Shown piece by piece: positions 49,955 through 60,625 of a DNA stretch of 64,000 nucleotides. Below the pieces are notes generated by a model. The model saw only the letters and a program-made list of their open reading frames with translations. It did not search any database and was not told the DNA's origin. Numbering within the stretch: position 1 is the stretch's first letter; every line of letters begins with the position of its first letter. This DNA comes from Thysanoteuthis rhombus (Eukaryota > Mollusca > Cephalopoda > Oegopsida > Thysanoteuthidae): NCBI GenBank assembly GCA_963457665.1, contig OY735213.1:54502910-54566909 (forward strand). The letters are read 5' to 3'. Both the position numbers and the translations under genes were made by a program.

Positions 49955-50217
49955 ACACAGCGCTGAAGAAAGTTGACCACCACATCTACGTAGGACAAGA
50001 AATCTTAATGAAACCCTCAAATAAAAAGAAGAAATCACCACTACCCACAACAGAATCACTGAGGGATGGCTACCTTCTGCAGAGCAAGCTCAACTTTCAA
50101 AAACAAGAAGATCCCATTAATCCTAAAAAGAAAAAAGCTGAAACATGGAACCTAACCAAGAGACTGACCCTCAAACTGAGAACCATGTTATGTGCTCATG
50201 AAAGAATCACCTTGCTC
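49955..50217 (+). mobile_element. RTE-like LINE fragment, internally rearranged
   Basis: Encodes LKKVDHHIYVGQEILMKPSN, then SLRDGYLLQSKLNFQKQEDP and AETWNLTKRLTLKLRTMLCA, matching the same order at 38100..38390 but with the stretch between the last two blocks deleted. It stops before the KLKWQWAGH block. A 21-bp string inside it (50036..50056) is identical to the family B head. Confidence 0.78.
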
Positions 50218-50577
50218 TGAATGATTGATTTTTAGGAGTTCATCTCTCTCCTCCTTAATAGTTGGCAGAGGGGGTAGGGGTACTACTACAAATTTTGTCA
50301 AAGTTTTCCAATCAAAAGACAAATTATTATAATCAATACAAGATGGGGACTTGATCAAACTAATTTTCCAATTTTTCTTTGAAAACAAAATTTTTTTTAT
50401 TTCTGTCAATACTGTACATTTTTATTTTCCATGTGCCTGCAACAAACTTACGATAAATCTTTATCAAATGACTAAATTGTGCTGGTGGCCATAGTTTCTT
50501 ACCTGCTTGTATCAGCTTATCAAATTCTGTGAGATTTTTGCATCTTCCCTGCTTATTTGACCCTTAAAAATGTATAA

Positions 50578-50585
<8 letters not shown>

Positions 50586-50642
<57 letters not shown>

Positions 50643-50668
50643 TGTATGTATGTATGTATGTATGTATA
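50586..50668. repeat. (AT)n-(TATG)n compound microsatellite
   Basis: About 30 bp of (AT)n and then about 13 TATG units. Confidence 0.95.
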
Positions 50669-50798
50669 TTCATTTATATTTATATATATGTATACAAACA
50701 AACCAAAAAAATGAAAGAATAAAAAATAATGAACACTTTCACAGATATACTGTTTTGTCTTGAAATTACTTGTTCACTATATATATACTTATATATAT

Positions 50799-50855
50799 AG
50801 AATCCTGGGGAAGGTCTATGTCCAACGAAAGATGCTAAAAGACTGATGATGATGA

Positions 50856-50860
<5 letters not shown>
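50799..50860 (+). mobile_element. LINE 3' terminus, about 60 bp, with GAT tail
   Basis: GAATCCTGGGGAAGGTCTAT, GTCCAACGAAAGATGCTAAA, AGACTGATGATGATGATGAT. Flanked on both sides by (AT)n. Confidence 0.85.

Positions 50861-50914
<54 letters not shown>
50859..50914. repeat. (AT)n microsatellite fused to LINE tail
   Basis: The (GAT)n tail of the adjacent LINE end runs without a break into about 55 bp of (AT)n. Confidence 0.95.
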
Positions 50915-50918
<4 letters not shown>

Positions 50919-51220
50919 TTATGGAACTCATATAATGTAAGCATTAAGTATAAGATTGAATTATTATTGTTTACCTTTGATTATCCTTATCTTAAAGTAT
51001 GGAGCACTTTGTATTCTCTACAAATACAAAAAAACTACATATATGTATCTATATATATAGAGAGAGAGACAAAGAGAGAGAGAGTTTTATCACTGAATTT
51101 GAAAAGTATTAATAGTGTGGTATTGTTATTAGAAAGTTGTTATAAATAACCTGAGATATCAATATCAATAATGATATTCAAGAGACTTGCTGTCACCTCG
51201 TCTCCAGTTACTGCTACTAA

Positions 51221-51276
51221 AGATGATGATGATGACGACGACGACGATGATGATAATGATGATGATGATGATGAGA
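51221..51276. repeat. (GAT)n/(GAC)n microsatellite
   Basis: GATGATGATGATGACGACGA-type run of about 55 bp; no LINE terminus is recognisable directly before it. Confidence 0.93.
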
Positions 51277-51445
51277 AGCTAAAAAAAAATCTAGATTTTG
51301 CCTGACAACTGAAGAAATCATGGAACATGAAGTTGATGCTTGTACCCAACATTAGCAGCATACTCAGAACAGTCTTGAAAACCATAGCAAAAAATTTGAA
51401 GAATTAGAAATCGAGAGGGTAGCATTTTACTATAATTCACTGAAA

Positions 51446-51472
51446 GTCTGTCTGTCTGTCTGTCTGTCTGTC
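51446..51472. repeat. (TCTG)n microsatellite
   Basis: Six TCTG units. Confidence 0.93.
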
Positions 51473-52461
51473 CGTATGTGACAACCTACAGCATTAACCA
51501 CACAACATAATCCCATGAAATCTTCTTTGTTTACCAATGCTAGCTGAGGGTTTGATAGATTTGTTTTTGACCCACTCCATATGTTTGGGAAAATTTACAA
51601 TGTACATTGAGGCTGAAATATACATTTTTTGTGCCTGCTTATCTCAGCTGAATCTACTGGGTGCTGATGAAGAACTGCTTGACAACAGAGCAGGTGGGGA
51701 CTTCATATCATTCATAGAGATCATAAAAACAACTCTGTAAGTTACAAATGTCACTTTTTGAAAACAAATTGAATTAAACATTATCTGATATTCATCTATC
51801 TATCTATTTCTCTATCTATCCAGCTTATTAATTCTTTTTCTGATGCCAAAATTAACCTAGTCCCTGGGCATATATTCAGCTGGTAACTAAAAATCAGCAA
51901 AAATACCGAGACTATCATAAGAGAAACGAGGAGACTTGCAGTAACTTGTTCAACCAGGGAAAGCCTCCAAATACTATCAGTATGAAAAGATTTCTTTGTC
52001 AACTGAACAATTTTACAAAGAGTTGGAAGAGTTGGAAAATGAACTTCTGGGCTAAAAACCCATTGGGGAAAATCAAATTTCCTTTCCTTTCTTGAAAACT
52101 TTGGTATGGCAAGAGGTCAGTAGGTCATCCAGGGCTCAAGATGGATAAACCAAAGATATTTCAAACTTCTGGGAGGTCAGTGCAGGAAACTGAGAAACAG
52201 ATGTGTGGATGTACGACCAGGGAAATACATTTTGGATTTGGGGGTCTCCATTTTAAGTACAAATCAAGAGGATAGCAAAAATATTGAATGTGCTATATGA
52301 TAGTGGTGTTGAGGGCATTTCTCTTAAATATCTGGCTAACACAGCATTTCCCTTAATGTACACTCATATACACACTCACACACAGATAAGCAGATCTATG
52401 TAAATGATCTGAAGTCCTTCTTTACCAAATCAGTTGACAATCTATTAGCATTGTTTTTGAG

Positions 52462-52482
52462 TCTATCTATCTCAGTCTATTC

Positions 52483-52539
<57 letters not shown>

Positions 52540-52632
52540 AATCAATCTATCTGTCTATCTATCTATCTATCTCAGTCTATTCCTATCTATCTATCTCTCT
52601 ATCTATCTATCTCTCTATCTATCTATCAATCA

Positions 52633-52676
<44 letters not shown>

Positions 52677-52686
52677 CAGTCTATTC

Positions 52687-52724
<38 letters not shown>

Positions 52725-52786
52725 CAGTCTATTCCTATCTATCTATCTATCTATCTATCTATCAATCTATCTATCTCAGTCTATTC

Positions 52787-52852
<66 letters not shown>

Positions 52853-52856
52853 CAGT
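52462..52856. repeat. Long (ATCT)n array with higher-order interruptions
   Basis: Almost 400 bp of ATCT units broken by a recurring non-repeat string, CTCAGTCTATTCCTATCT, at 52471, 52571, 52675, 52723, 52775 and (variant) 52851. A 175-codon Ser-Ile-Tyr-Leu frame through it is an artefact. Confidence 0.96.
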
Positions 52857-52859
52857 CTG

Positions 52860-53245
52860 TTAAATGTCCATCAGAAACTGTCAATCAAAACTATAAGCTT
52901 AGACATCTTCAAGTTAGTCTGACTGGCTGGTTGGCTGGCAATGTATCTATGTATCATGCATACAGGTTGCACCAATAAAGCTAGAGGGCTGAAAATTTAA
53001 ATATTTACTCCTTATTGTATGAAAAAAAAAATGCCCACCAAATGTTAGTGGGGGGTTCAATTGGCCGAGCAAGTTTAGGCTAAATTGACCTCTTAGTTTG
53101 TGTCAGGTAGGGTTCACATTTGTTTTTTGAATATTTGGATTTTGGGGGGGATCACAGTCCAGCAAAAGGCGAGAGAAGTAACTTGTTCAGTTCTCAACCC
53201 TTTTTCCAATTTTTTGATTGCTCCCTCCCAATGTGGCATGCTGTC
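52860..53245 (+). repeat. Family A, reference-quality copy
   Basis: CAGAAACTGTCAATCAAAAC, AAGTTAGTCTGACTGGCTGG, CACCAATAAAGCTAGAGGGC, AATATTTACTCCTTATTGTA, a poly-A, GGGGGGTTCAATTGGC, AGGCTAAATTGACCTCTTAG, AAGGCGAGAGAAGTAACTTG and CCAATGTGGCATGCTGTCAA. The TTGAGTGACTAACCAGACC end is missing, replaced by a local tandem repeat. No terminal inverted repeat or tRNA promoter box is obvious, so the class is unknown. Confidence 0.8.
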
Positions 53246-53269
53246 AAAAGGAATAAGGTATATGTTAAT

Positions 53270-53375
53270 ACTGGGTTTTGTGTACTGGGTACATGGTAAA
53301 GCCATATTTTGGGAACTAAATATATGGTAAGCCTCGGTTTTGTGTACTGGGTATATGATTAGGCTAGATTTTGCA
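53270..53375 (+). repeat. Tandem duplication, unit about 62 bp
   Basis: GGTTTTGTGTACTGGGTACA and GGTTTTGTGTACTGGGTATA are about 62 bp apart, each followed by TGGTAAAGCC / TGATTAGGCT and ATTTTG. Confidence 0.75.
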
Positions 53376-53539
53376 CATGCGTTCATAATATAATCAGTAT
53401 AATCTCCTTGTTTGTCAATGATTAAGTGGTGAATATTAATCAAATGGATTGAACTTTATACAATAGAAATTACTAATCAAATTTCAGCTGATAACTATGT
53501 GTCAGGCAAGGGACTTATCGGTCTACACTTAAGTGTGTG

Positions 53540-53544
<5 letters not shown>

Positions 53545-53599
<55 letters not shown>
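53545..53599. repeat. (AT)n microsatellite
   Basis: About 55 bp of (AT)n. Confidence 0.95.
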
Positions 53600-53600
<1 letters not shown>

Positions 53601-53841
53601 CAGCTAATGATCCGAGTAATAGGATTAAAAATACAACATTAGGATCCAGCTTCAAATAATAGTAATAAAATCAAATTCTGTACAAAACACTGAATTCTCT
53701 GAACACAGTTCATTAACAGTAATTTGAAAATGAGTGATTTGCATAACATAACACTATAAGATAATTTAGGACTGCATAAAATTTATGAAATCTCTGAAAT
53801 GAAAATTCTTGTCTGTGAAAATACATGCAAATATACATATG

Positions 53842-53846
<5 letters not shown>

Positions 53847-53918
<72 letters not shown>

Positions 53919-53943
53919 GTACAGAGAGAGAGAGAGAGAGAGA
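53847..53943. repeat. (AT)n-(GA)n compound microsatellite
   Basis: About 75 bp of (AT)n with one ATACAT interruption, followed by (GA)n; same AT-to-GA order as at 41276, 51045, 56490 and 63203. Confidence 0.95.
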
Positions 53944-54114
53944 ATGAGATAGAGAGATGGTGGTGTAGAGTAAAGCTGTTATCACCTTACCTGTAAGCCA
54001 GGTAGATTCTTAGAAATGAAAGCCCAACTATTCAAATAATTCAACGCAGCTGAGCTGTCCTTCAAACCAATGCTGACCCTAATTTCAGTGCAGTATTTTT
54101 TATATTCTCTATTG

Positions 54115-54230
54115 TGTATTAATCACCACTACCCACAACAGAACGGTTAAAACATTATTGCTGGATTTAGATTATTCCTTCTTGCGTTCGGACATTTATA
54201 CATATTTATGAGCAGTGTATTGGTATGGAT
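54115..54230 (+). repeat. Family B head, truncated
   Basis: AATCACCACTACCCACAACA, GAACGGTTAAAACATTATTG, CTGGATTTAGATTATTCC. Collinear with the first 100 bp of 45511 and 56622. Confidence 0.65.
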
Positions 54231-54486
54231 TATGGTTAATCGGACAATATGAAAGTGAAATAACAATGTACAAATGATTCCTTATATTTTATCCTGATGT
54301 TTCGCTCAAATTAGCTTTATCAAGAAAAGTGGAGGTTATACAAGAAAATGGTGATTCATATATAGTCTGTGACTTCTGGTTTGTTGGAAGTAGTTGACTA
54401 AGTGGATGGCTGAGCTGATATTGTCATTTCAACCTAATATGTATGCATGTATGTATCTGTATATCTTGATTTTGCACTACCCTCTT

Positions 54487-54578
54487 GAAATTTTGACTGC
54501 ACAGAATGCTGCCTAAGGACATTGGTGACGTGATGGTCTCTATTTAGTGACTAAGTAAACCCTTCTTTTTTTTTTTTA
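54487..54578 (+). repeat. Family A, 3' end only
   Basis: GCACAGAATGCTGCCTAAGG, ACATTGGTGACGTGATGGTC and TTAGTGACTAAGTAAACCCT match the last 90 bp of family A. Confidence 0.65.
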
Positions 54579-54589
54579 AATGAGTAGGG

Positions 54590-54872
54590 AAAAAATTGTT
54601 TTTTGGAAATTCCCTTCCAAAATAAATCTATGGTGGCATACTCAATTTACAACGTAAGTTTATGAAAAATTGGTCCCAACTGTGTTCATGCTCGATTTTT
54701 TTCAAATTAGACCTTTCAGTGATCACAATCTCGAAAAAAGCGTAAGAAGTTACTTATTTGTTAATCGCCCATCGCTGCTTTTCCATTTAGTTTGATTGAT
54801 CAACCCTAACGCAGCATGCTGCCTAAAGATGTTGGTCACATGATGGTTTCTATAGATAGAGTAACCAGATCT
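54590..54872 (+). repeat. Family A, second half
   Basis: Starts at the family A centre (AAATTCCCTTCCAAAATAAA), passes TCAATTTACAACGTAAGTTT and TTTCAGTGATCACAATC, and ends CACATGATGGTTTCTATAGA, GTAACCAGATCTGG. Directly follows another family A 3' end at 54487, i.e. two copies in tandem. Confidence 0.75.
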
Positions 54873-55477
54873 GGTTTTTTTTGTTTTGTTTTGTGTCTTC
54901 AAATCATGAATTTATGGTTCAAACGATACTGGTAATCCTTTTATGATGATAACAATGTTATCACCTCTACTTAATTGACAAGATAAAAAGAATCCTGTAT
55001 GGATGGCGGTGATTCATATTTTCCCTTGGAATGCTAGTTATTTGTTACATATTTTCATATATTTTTCTACTGCATATTTTTTATTATATTTTTTCTTGTA
55101 GATCCTTCCTATCAAGTCACTGACCACTGTCTCTAGCTCTGCCCGACAACCTGATACCAAGCACAACACACAAAATATAAAAGATAAAATGAAAGAGTTC
55201 TTTTTCTTTTCTATTGTCTTTGTAAATATAAACATATATATGAAGAGTCTGGTTTTAAAACAAGATAAGTGCCATTTAAAAATATATGTGTTTAATTGAC
55301 TTAAAAATCAATATCTGAATATGAATTTTTCTTTTTATTGCAACCCTACATACTGCAGATATATAAAAGGGTTTTAATAGGATGAAAAGATTCCAATACA
55401 GAATTTGGTTTTAAATTTAATTGAACAATTACTTTCTAAATGGTGCTTATCGCATTTTGGAACCTCACTTCATACAT

Positions 55478-55591
55478 ATATATATATATATATATATACA
55501 TACACACATATGGTCATCATCCTATTGAGGATTGAGTTATCTAAGTGTGAAGAGTGTGTGACATTGGGGATGGAGCATATATAAATAGGTA

Positions 55592-55648
<57 letters not shown>
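55478..55648. repeat. Two (AT)n microsatellites
   Basis: (AT)n at about 55478..55498 and 55597..55648, with unique sequence between. Confidence 0.93.
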
Positions 55649-55651
<3 letters not shown>

Positions 55652-55828
55652 TCTATGTATGTTATTGAGAGATGGATATATGATCTAACTAAATGATTAT
55701 GAATTGCGTTATACTATGTTGAAACCCTTATTTGAAACCATCACCCGTTATTACACAGCGAACATATCACTCAGCCCAGACAATGCAAATATAATGAATA
55801 ACCAAAGAAAATTGGGTCTATTGCAAGA

Positions 55829-55844
55829 ATCATCATCACCATCG

Positions 55845-55886
<42 letters not shown>

Positions 55887-55887
55887 A
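55829..55887. repeat. (CAT)n microsatellite
   Basis: About 18 CAT units with two early interruptions; reads (ATG)n on the minus strand. No LINE terminus is recognisable on either side. Confidence 0.95.
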
Positions 55888-56013
55888 TAATCATAATGTT
55901 GCTACGATTGAAAAAATAGAAAACGATTTTTTAGCTGGGGGGGGGGGTTGATCTTCTGAATCATGGTGTGGTTGTAGATAACGTAGAAGAAATTTGTTTT
56001 CATGTCTGTATTC

Positions 56014-56160
56014 TGATATAAGCTCATATAATATATATATGTTTTGATGTATATATATATTTTAATGTATATATATATATTTTTATATATATATATGTAC
56101 ATATATGTGTATATATGCATATATACATATATTAGATATAAAATATAAATATATATTCTA

Positions 56161-56211
<51 letters not shown>

Positions 56212-56382
56212 TATTTATATATTTTGATATATATATATATGTATATATATACATATATATATAAAATATATACATATATATATACATACTTTGATATATA
56301 TGTATATATATCTATAAATATATACATATATATATATATATGAAATATAATATGTATATATATATCATATGAGCTTATATCA
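56014..56382. repeat. AT-rich inverted repeat, about 370 bp
   Basis: Left arm 56014..56040 (TGATATAAGCTCATATAATA...) and right arm 56357..56382 (...TCATATGAGCTTATATCA) are reverse complements with one mismatch in the first 19 bases. The interior is almost purely ATATAC/ATATGT-type and itself heavily self-complementary. A foldback or MITE-like element, or a microsatellite caught between duplicated ends. The 141-codon open frame through it is a low-complexity artefact. Confidence 0.75.
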
Positions 56383-56489
56383 AAATAATGCTAACATGAT
56401 CAATATATAAAATATATATATTCATACTTATTCATATTTTTATTAATCAAATGGATTGAACTTTATGCAATGTTTTTTTTATTTCATTA

Positions 56490-56562
56490 GTATATATATA
56501 TATTTATATATATATATATATAGAGAGAGAGAGAAAGAGAGAGATAGAGATAGAGAGAGATA
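56490..56562. repeat. (AT)n-(GA)n compound microsatellite
   Basis: Interrupted (AT)n followed by GAGAGAGAAAGAGAGAGATA-type repeat. Confidence 0.93.
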
Positions 56563-56621
56563 GATTGATATTCATGATTTTAGAATATAATCTTTGTACC
56601 TTTGATGGCTTCAGTTGTTCA

Positions 56622-56805
56622 ATTATTCATTGCTACCCACCACAGACTAGTTTAAATACTGTTGCTGGGCCTGGGTTATTCATGTGTCCTGGCATTTATA
56701 AGTATCTTTGTATCAATCTATCTGGACTCCGCCCAGCCCTAACTGTTTATACTAGAAACCTGAAATTTTGCACACGCACTCTTCTCAATGAGTAAAGAAA
56801 ATGTT
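56622..56805 (+). repeat. Family B head
   Basis: TGCTACCCACCACAGACTAG, TGCTGGGCCTGGGTTATTCA, TATCTGGACTCCGCCCAGCC and GAAATTTTGCACACGCACTC. Collinear with 45511..45675. Continues not into family A but into a mariner remnant. Confidence 0.7.
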
Positions 56806-57412
56806 TTAGATGAACACATAGTGGGAACTGCTAGTTATATCAACCAAGTTATTGGCCCGGGGACCATCAACAAACGTACAACTCAACATTGGTTCCCAAA
56901 ACTTTGAAACAGAGATGAGAGCCTTAAAGATGTGGACGCCCTTCTGATGACTGATGACATTCATTTGAGGCGGATCCATGCAACAGAACTCGAGGGGAAC
57001 TAAGTGGTCACCATTCAACAGTTGTTCAACATTTGTACCAAAATGGATAAATCTGCTTGTTGTGCGAATGACCTAGAAAAAAATTGTGCACACTAGGCTA
57101 CGAAGCTCTACTTTACCCCACTTATTCACAAGACCTCTCTGACCGACTATCACTTTTTCAAGCATTTCAACCACTTCCTGCAAAAGAAGGTCTTTCTATA
57201 ACCAAGCAGCAGCTAAAAACAATTTTGAAGGATTCATTGGTTCCGGGACCCCATAAATCTAAGTTTCTGGAATAAATGGACTTGTTTCTAGTTGTCAAAA
57301 TATGTTGATTCAAAAATTTTCTTATTTCAATTAATAACTTTTATTCTAAGCTGAGATATTTAGCTGATATAGTTGATGTAGAAAAATCACAATTATTTCT
57401 GCAACGACCTAA
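56806..57412 (+). mobile_element. Mariner transposon remnant, catalytic core deleted
   Basis: Plus-strand frames read YINQVIGPGTINKRTTQHWF then RDESLKD (first helix-turn-helix of a SETMAR/Hsmar1-like mariner transposase). Next comes HHSTVVQHLYQNG (second HTH), then, after an abrupt jump, LGYEALLYPTYSQDLSDRLS (the block that contains the third catalytic Asp region in intact mariners). The stretch carrying the first two catalytic Asp residues is absent and several stops are present, so it cannot be active. The right end, 57381..57412, reads inverted as TTAGGTCGTTGCAGAAATAA followed by TTGTGATTTTT, a typical mariner terminal inverted repeat next to a TA. No matching left terminal repeat is seen. 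Confidence 0.88.
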
Positions 57413-58269
57413 TTAAACATCGATGAATAAATAATGTGCCTTGACTTCTCTTCATTGACGCATCTGAGCATGAAAATTATTGACCTTATTTCCTGACCGA
57501 GATATTCATTTTATCTATTTACCTTAGTGTTAAAAATAAAAGCTTTTAGACAACCTTTTTGATGTCTTCCTGTTTTCACTGAACAATTTATTGTTTTCCA
57601 AAGTGTCTGTCTAAAGTTCCAAGAGGAAAATCTTTCATTACTCCACAGATCTTATTTTTACTATCATCCAGTGGGGCGGGGGTATATGTTGGGTACGGCG
57701 ACTTCTCAATTTCCAGTTTTTTGTATGCTAAATATCATAGAGACATTATCAAATACCTAATTCCTAAAACTGTGTTCTATCATATACCTTGTTCCCAAAA
57801 CGTATTTCCTTTACTGCTATCATCATAATCTTCATTCTTTTAAAAACAACATGTGGGTCAATATATTCTCTAGCCCTTCTCAGCAGGGCCCGTACTAGTG
57901 TTCCTGTTGCTTCAGCCAAGCTGAACCAGTGTCCTTTAAAGTAAAGTACAGGAATGGTTAAGCCAAAGTTCATGAACCACATGTGGCTCTTTGAAATTTA
58001 ATGTGTGGCTTGTGTAAATATATTGACTGAGTCCTTCTAACAATACAATGAACTCATATGCAAATTTTTGTTTGTTTATTCATTTGTTTGTTTGCTTGCA
58101 CTTGAATGGGATGATCTCATTGGTTGATTCATCTTCATATTATGACAAACGGTAAGATTTATGTCATAGAAACTCTTAAGACTTTACGTCTGATCAAACA
58201 TTAAAACAGCTTGAGTTGAGTTGAGTCTTGAAAAATTAGGATACTTAAATCATTAAAAATAGATTACCT
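57413..58269. other. No recognisable feature
   Basis: AT-rich; a minus-strand 72-codon frame at 57764..57982 has no recognised domain. Short GTTTGTTT-type runs near 58065..58100. Confidence 0.45.
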
Positions 58270-59090
58270 AATAAAACAGCTTTAGGTTCCTCAGTGCCAA
58301 TCCATACACGAATTACACTGACAACAACAATGGGAAAGATTGAAGTTACCAAACTAAATGAAATCATTCTGAAGACATGAAGAGAAGATCAAAGAAGATA
58401 TATAAGAGCAGTTATCAAAACAATTGTCAAAAAATGTAGGGGTCTCAAAGTTATTTAGAAAACTCTCAATACAAGAAGAAAACAAATAACCAGTGTGCTC
58501 AAAGATAATGGAGACATAACAATGGACAGGGACTGGATTGTTGATATGCTGAAAATTCTATAAAAACATCTATTCCTCCAAACAAGGAACGCAGTGAAAT
58601 CACTACTTAAATCATCAAAACTCTGGATGAAAACAAACCATAGGAAGAGTCTGGCTTCAGAAGAAGCTGCTCAACCATCTCCATTCAGTAAATCAACTAA
58701 AAGAGAAAGCAACAGAAAATAAAAAGCAACTTGTCATAGCATTTGTTGATTTCAAGAAGCCCTCTGACTCAGCATCAATAACCTTCGAGATTTCCAATAT
58801 CATTCAAGAAGGCATAGACCGCATATTTGTCAGATTATGGCAACTTATCTACCAATGCAATAGTTCCTTCATTAGGCCACATAGAGACTCAGACAAGGGT
58901 TAAGACAAGGCAATATCAGCTCACCCAAACTCTTCACTACCTGCTTCAAGATGATCTTCCAAAACCCACACTGGAAAAATAAAGGATCAGAATAAACAAC
59001 AAATACCAAAGCAATCTCCGATTTGCAGACAACATCGTCCTTTTTGCTGAAGGAAGTAGACCACTACATCTATTCACTAGACAAACAAAA
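58270..59090 (+). mobile_element. RTE-like LINE fragment: RT fingers and palm
   Basis: Carries, in shifting frames, the QLVIAFVDFKKPSDSAS block (first catalytic Asp motif, 58721..58771), GIDRIFVRLWQLIYQCN-like sequence, RVRQGNISSPKLFTTCFKMI (58898..58958) and a LRFADNIVLF-like stretch at 59018..59044 in which the FADD motif reads FADN. It ends at KEVDHYIYSLDKQ. Many stops and indels. Its right edge passes directly into family A. Confidence 0.8.
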
Positions 59091-59220
59091 GCAGAAAGAA
59101 ACAACTTATCAATTGATTAACTCTTTCCCCAATGCTTTAATTGATCATGCCCAACACGGCATGCTGCCAAAAGAGATTGGTCATGTGATAGTTTCTATTG
59201 AGTGAATAACTAGACCTGTT
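59091..59220 (+). repeat. Family A, 3' end only, joined to LINE
   Basis: CAACTTATCAATTGATTAAC, GCCCAACACGGCATGCTGCC, GGTCATGTGATAGTTTCTAT, TGAGTGAATAACTAGACCTG: the last 130 bp of family A. Confidence 0.75.
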
Positions 59221-60625
59221 ATTATTATCATTATCATTTTTATTACTAGTTTGCTCATGCTGTCAAAAATGAATTTTGCTGTTATTTTGTATTTTACTCT
59301 TAGTTTAAAGATCACTTGTAACTGCTGTGGAACTCTTTAATGAATTGAATTTTTAAAAAATGGAACTCTTTTGTGAATTGGATTGAAGAAATATCAAAAA
59401 TTACCAAATGGTGGAATAGGCATAAATTCTATATAACAAATTATTATTTGAATTCATCTGTATGTATTTAAGAGTTAATATGTAATATCAAAAACACCAT
59501 CTTGCTCTGCATTTTTTGTTTTTGCTCAACCACATTGAAACTGAAATATCAAACTGACGTAAAGGAGACAACTCTATGATTGGCTTTTGATAGTTACCTC
59601 TTGACAAATTTTACAGACAAAATATTCAGACATACGCGTGATGTAATATATAAGTAGATTATCATCATTGTTATAATTATTGAACAACAATAGCCAAGGG
59701 TTTGGGTGTCCAAGATTACATGACCATAGCCCCTTTGTCTATTGACTTGAAAATTGACATCAGCACTCCATTAGACACCTTCTGAAAAAGTTTTTTTGAG
59801 TTTAGGAAAAAAAGCCTTTATTTAGAGGGATATTGTTTAATAACATTTAGATTCTCCAGATGTAGATTTTTCTAGATATGTTTTATTACTCCATTTTAGA
59901 CAGTTTCAAAGGGAAAATGCCAGTGATGTCATAAGTAGAATCTATTCTGATCATATTTATTCTTCAATGGAATTTTTTCCCCACATGACTTCAAAGTTTG
60001 ATGCTATGGTTATTCAATTATTGACTGCGATGGAGGAATTATTATTATAATTTTCTTTTTTTTCCACTCTATCAAAGCCCACAGACATGTAAAGCACGAA
60101 GAAGTCGAAAATAGAATTCTAAGGATGGACATAAATGTAAGAAAAAACAAAACAAAACAGGAGCTGTTCATCAAATTGGAAGCTTCCATCCTCTGAATAC
60201 TTTTTGCAAAGTAAATGACTAGCAAGGCTCCACCTTCTAACATTACTCAACCTGGTTGCATGACTAAGCTGCTAAAGAGATGCATAAACAGACGTCAAGA
60301 CCTTCTTTGTTGTTTAACCGTCTAATCTCTTGTGTCTTCTGACTGATATATAAAATGGTGTAGATTGAATGGACACAGGGCTGCCTGCTCTTGCAAACAT
60401 AGGTATCCTGTGAGTGAAGCCAGCCTCTACAGCTGTCTGGTTCAAAAGGGGTGGTGGTGTATTTTAGGGTATCTTGATTCAATGTATGTAGCCACAATGC
60501 ACAATTTTGACTAATTTGAGGGGTATAAACAGACAGAGGATCTTAGTAGTATATAGATAGTGAGGTAACATCGATCCCCCCTCCAAAAAAAGTAAGGGAA
60601 AGCTGTTCCCATGCTTTCTTACCTG
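59221..60625. other. No recognisable gene
   Basis: AT-rich. Minus-strand frames of 77 codons near 60010 and 60264 contain no recognised domain. Confidence 0.45.

Noticed and set aside
52451..52978. Longest open frame of the window (175 codons, Ser-Ile-Tyr-Leu repeats)
   Set aside because: Translation of the (ATCT)n array running into a family A copy; composition is fully explained by the microsatellite.
55902..56327. 141-codon minus-strand frame rich in Tyr and Ile
   Set aside because: Low-complexity translation of the AT-rich foldback element.
57084..57275. 63-codon plus-strand frame considered as a host exon
   Set aside because: Its LGYEAL...YSQDL block is the C-terminal part of a mariner transposase; belongs to the transposon remnant.
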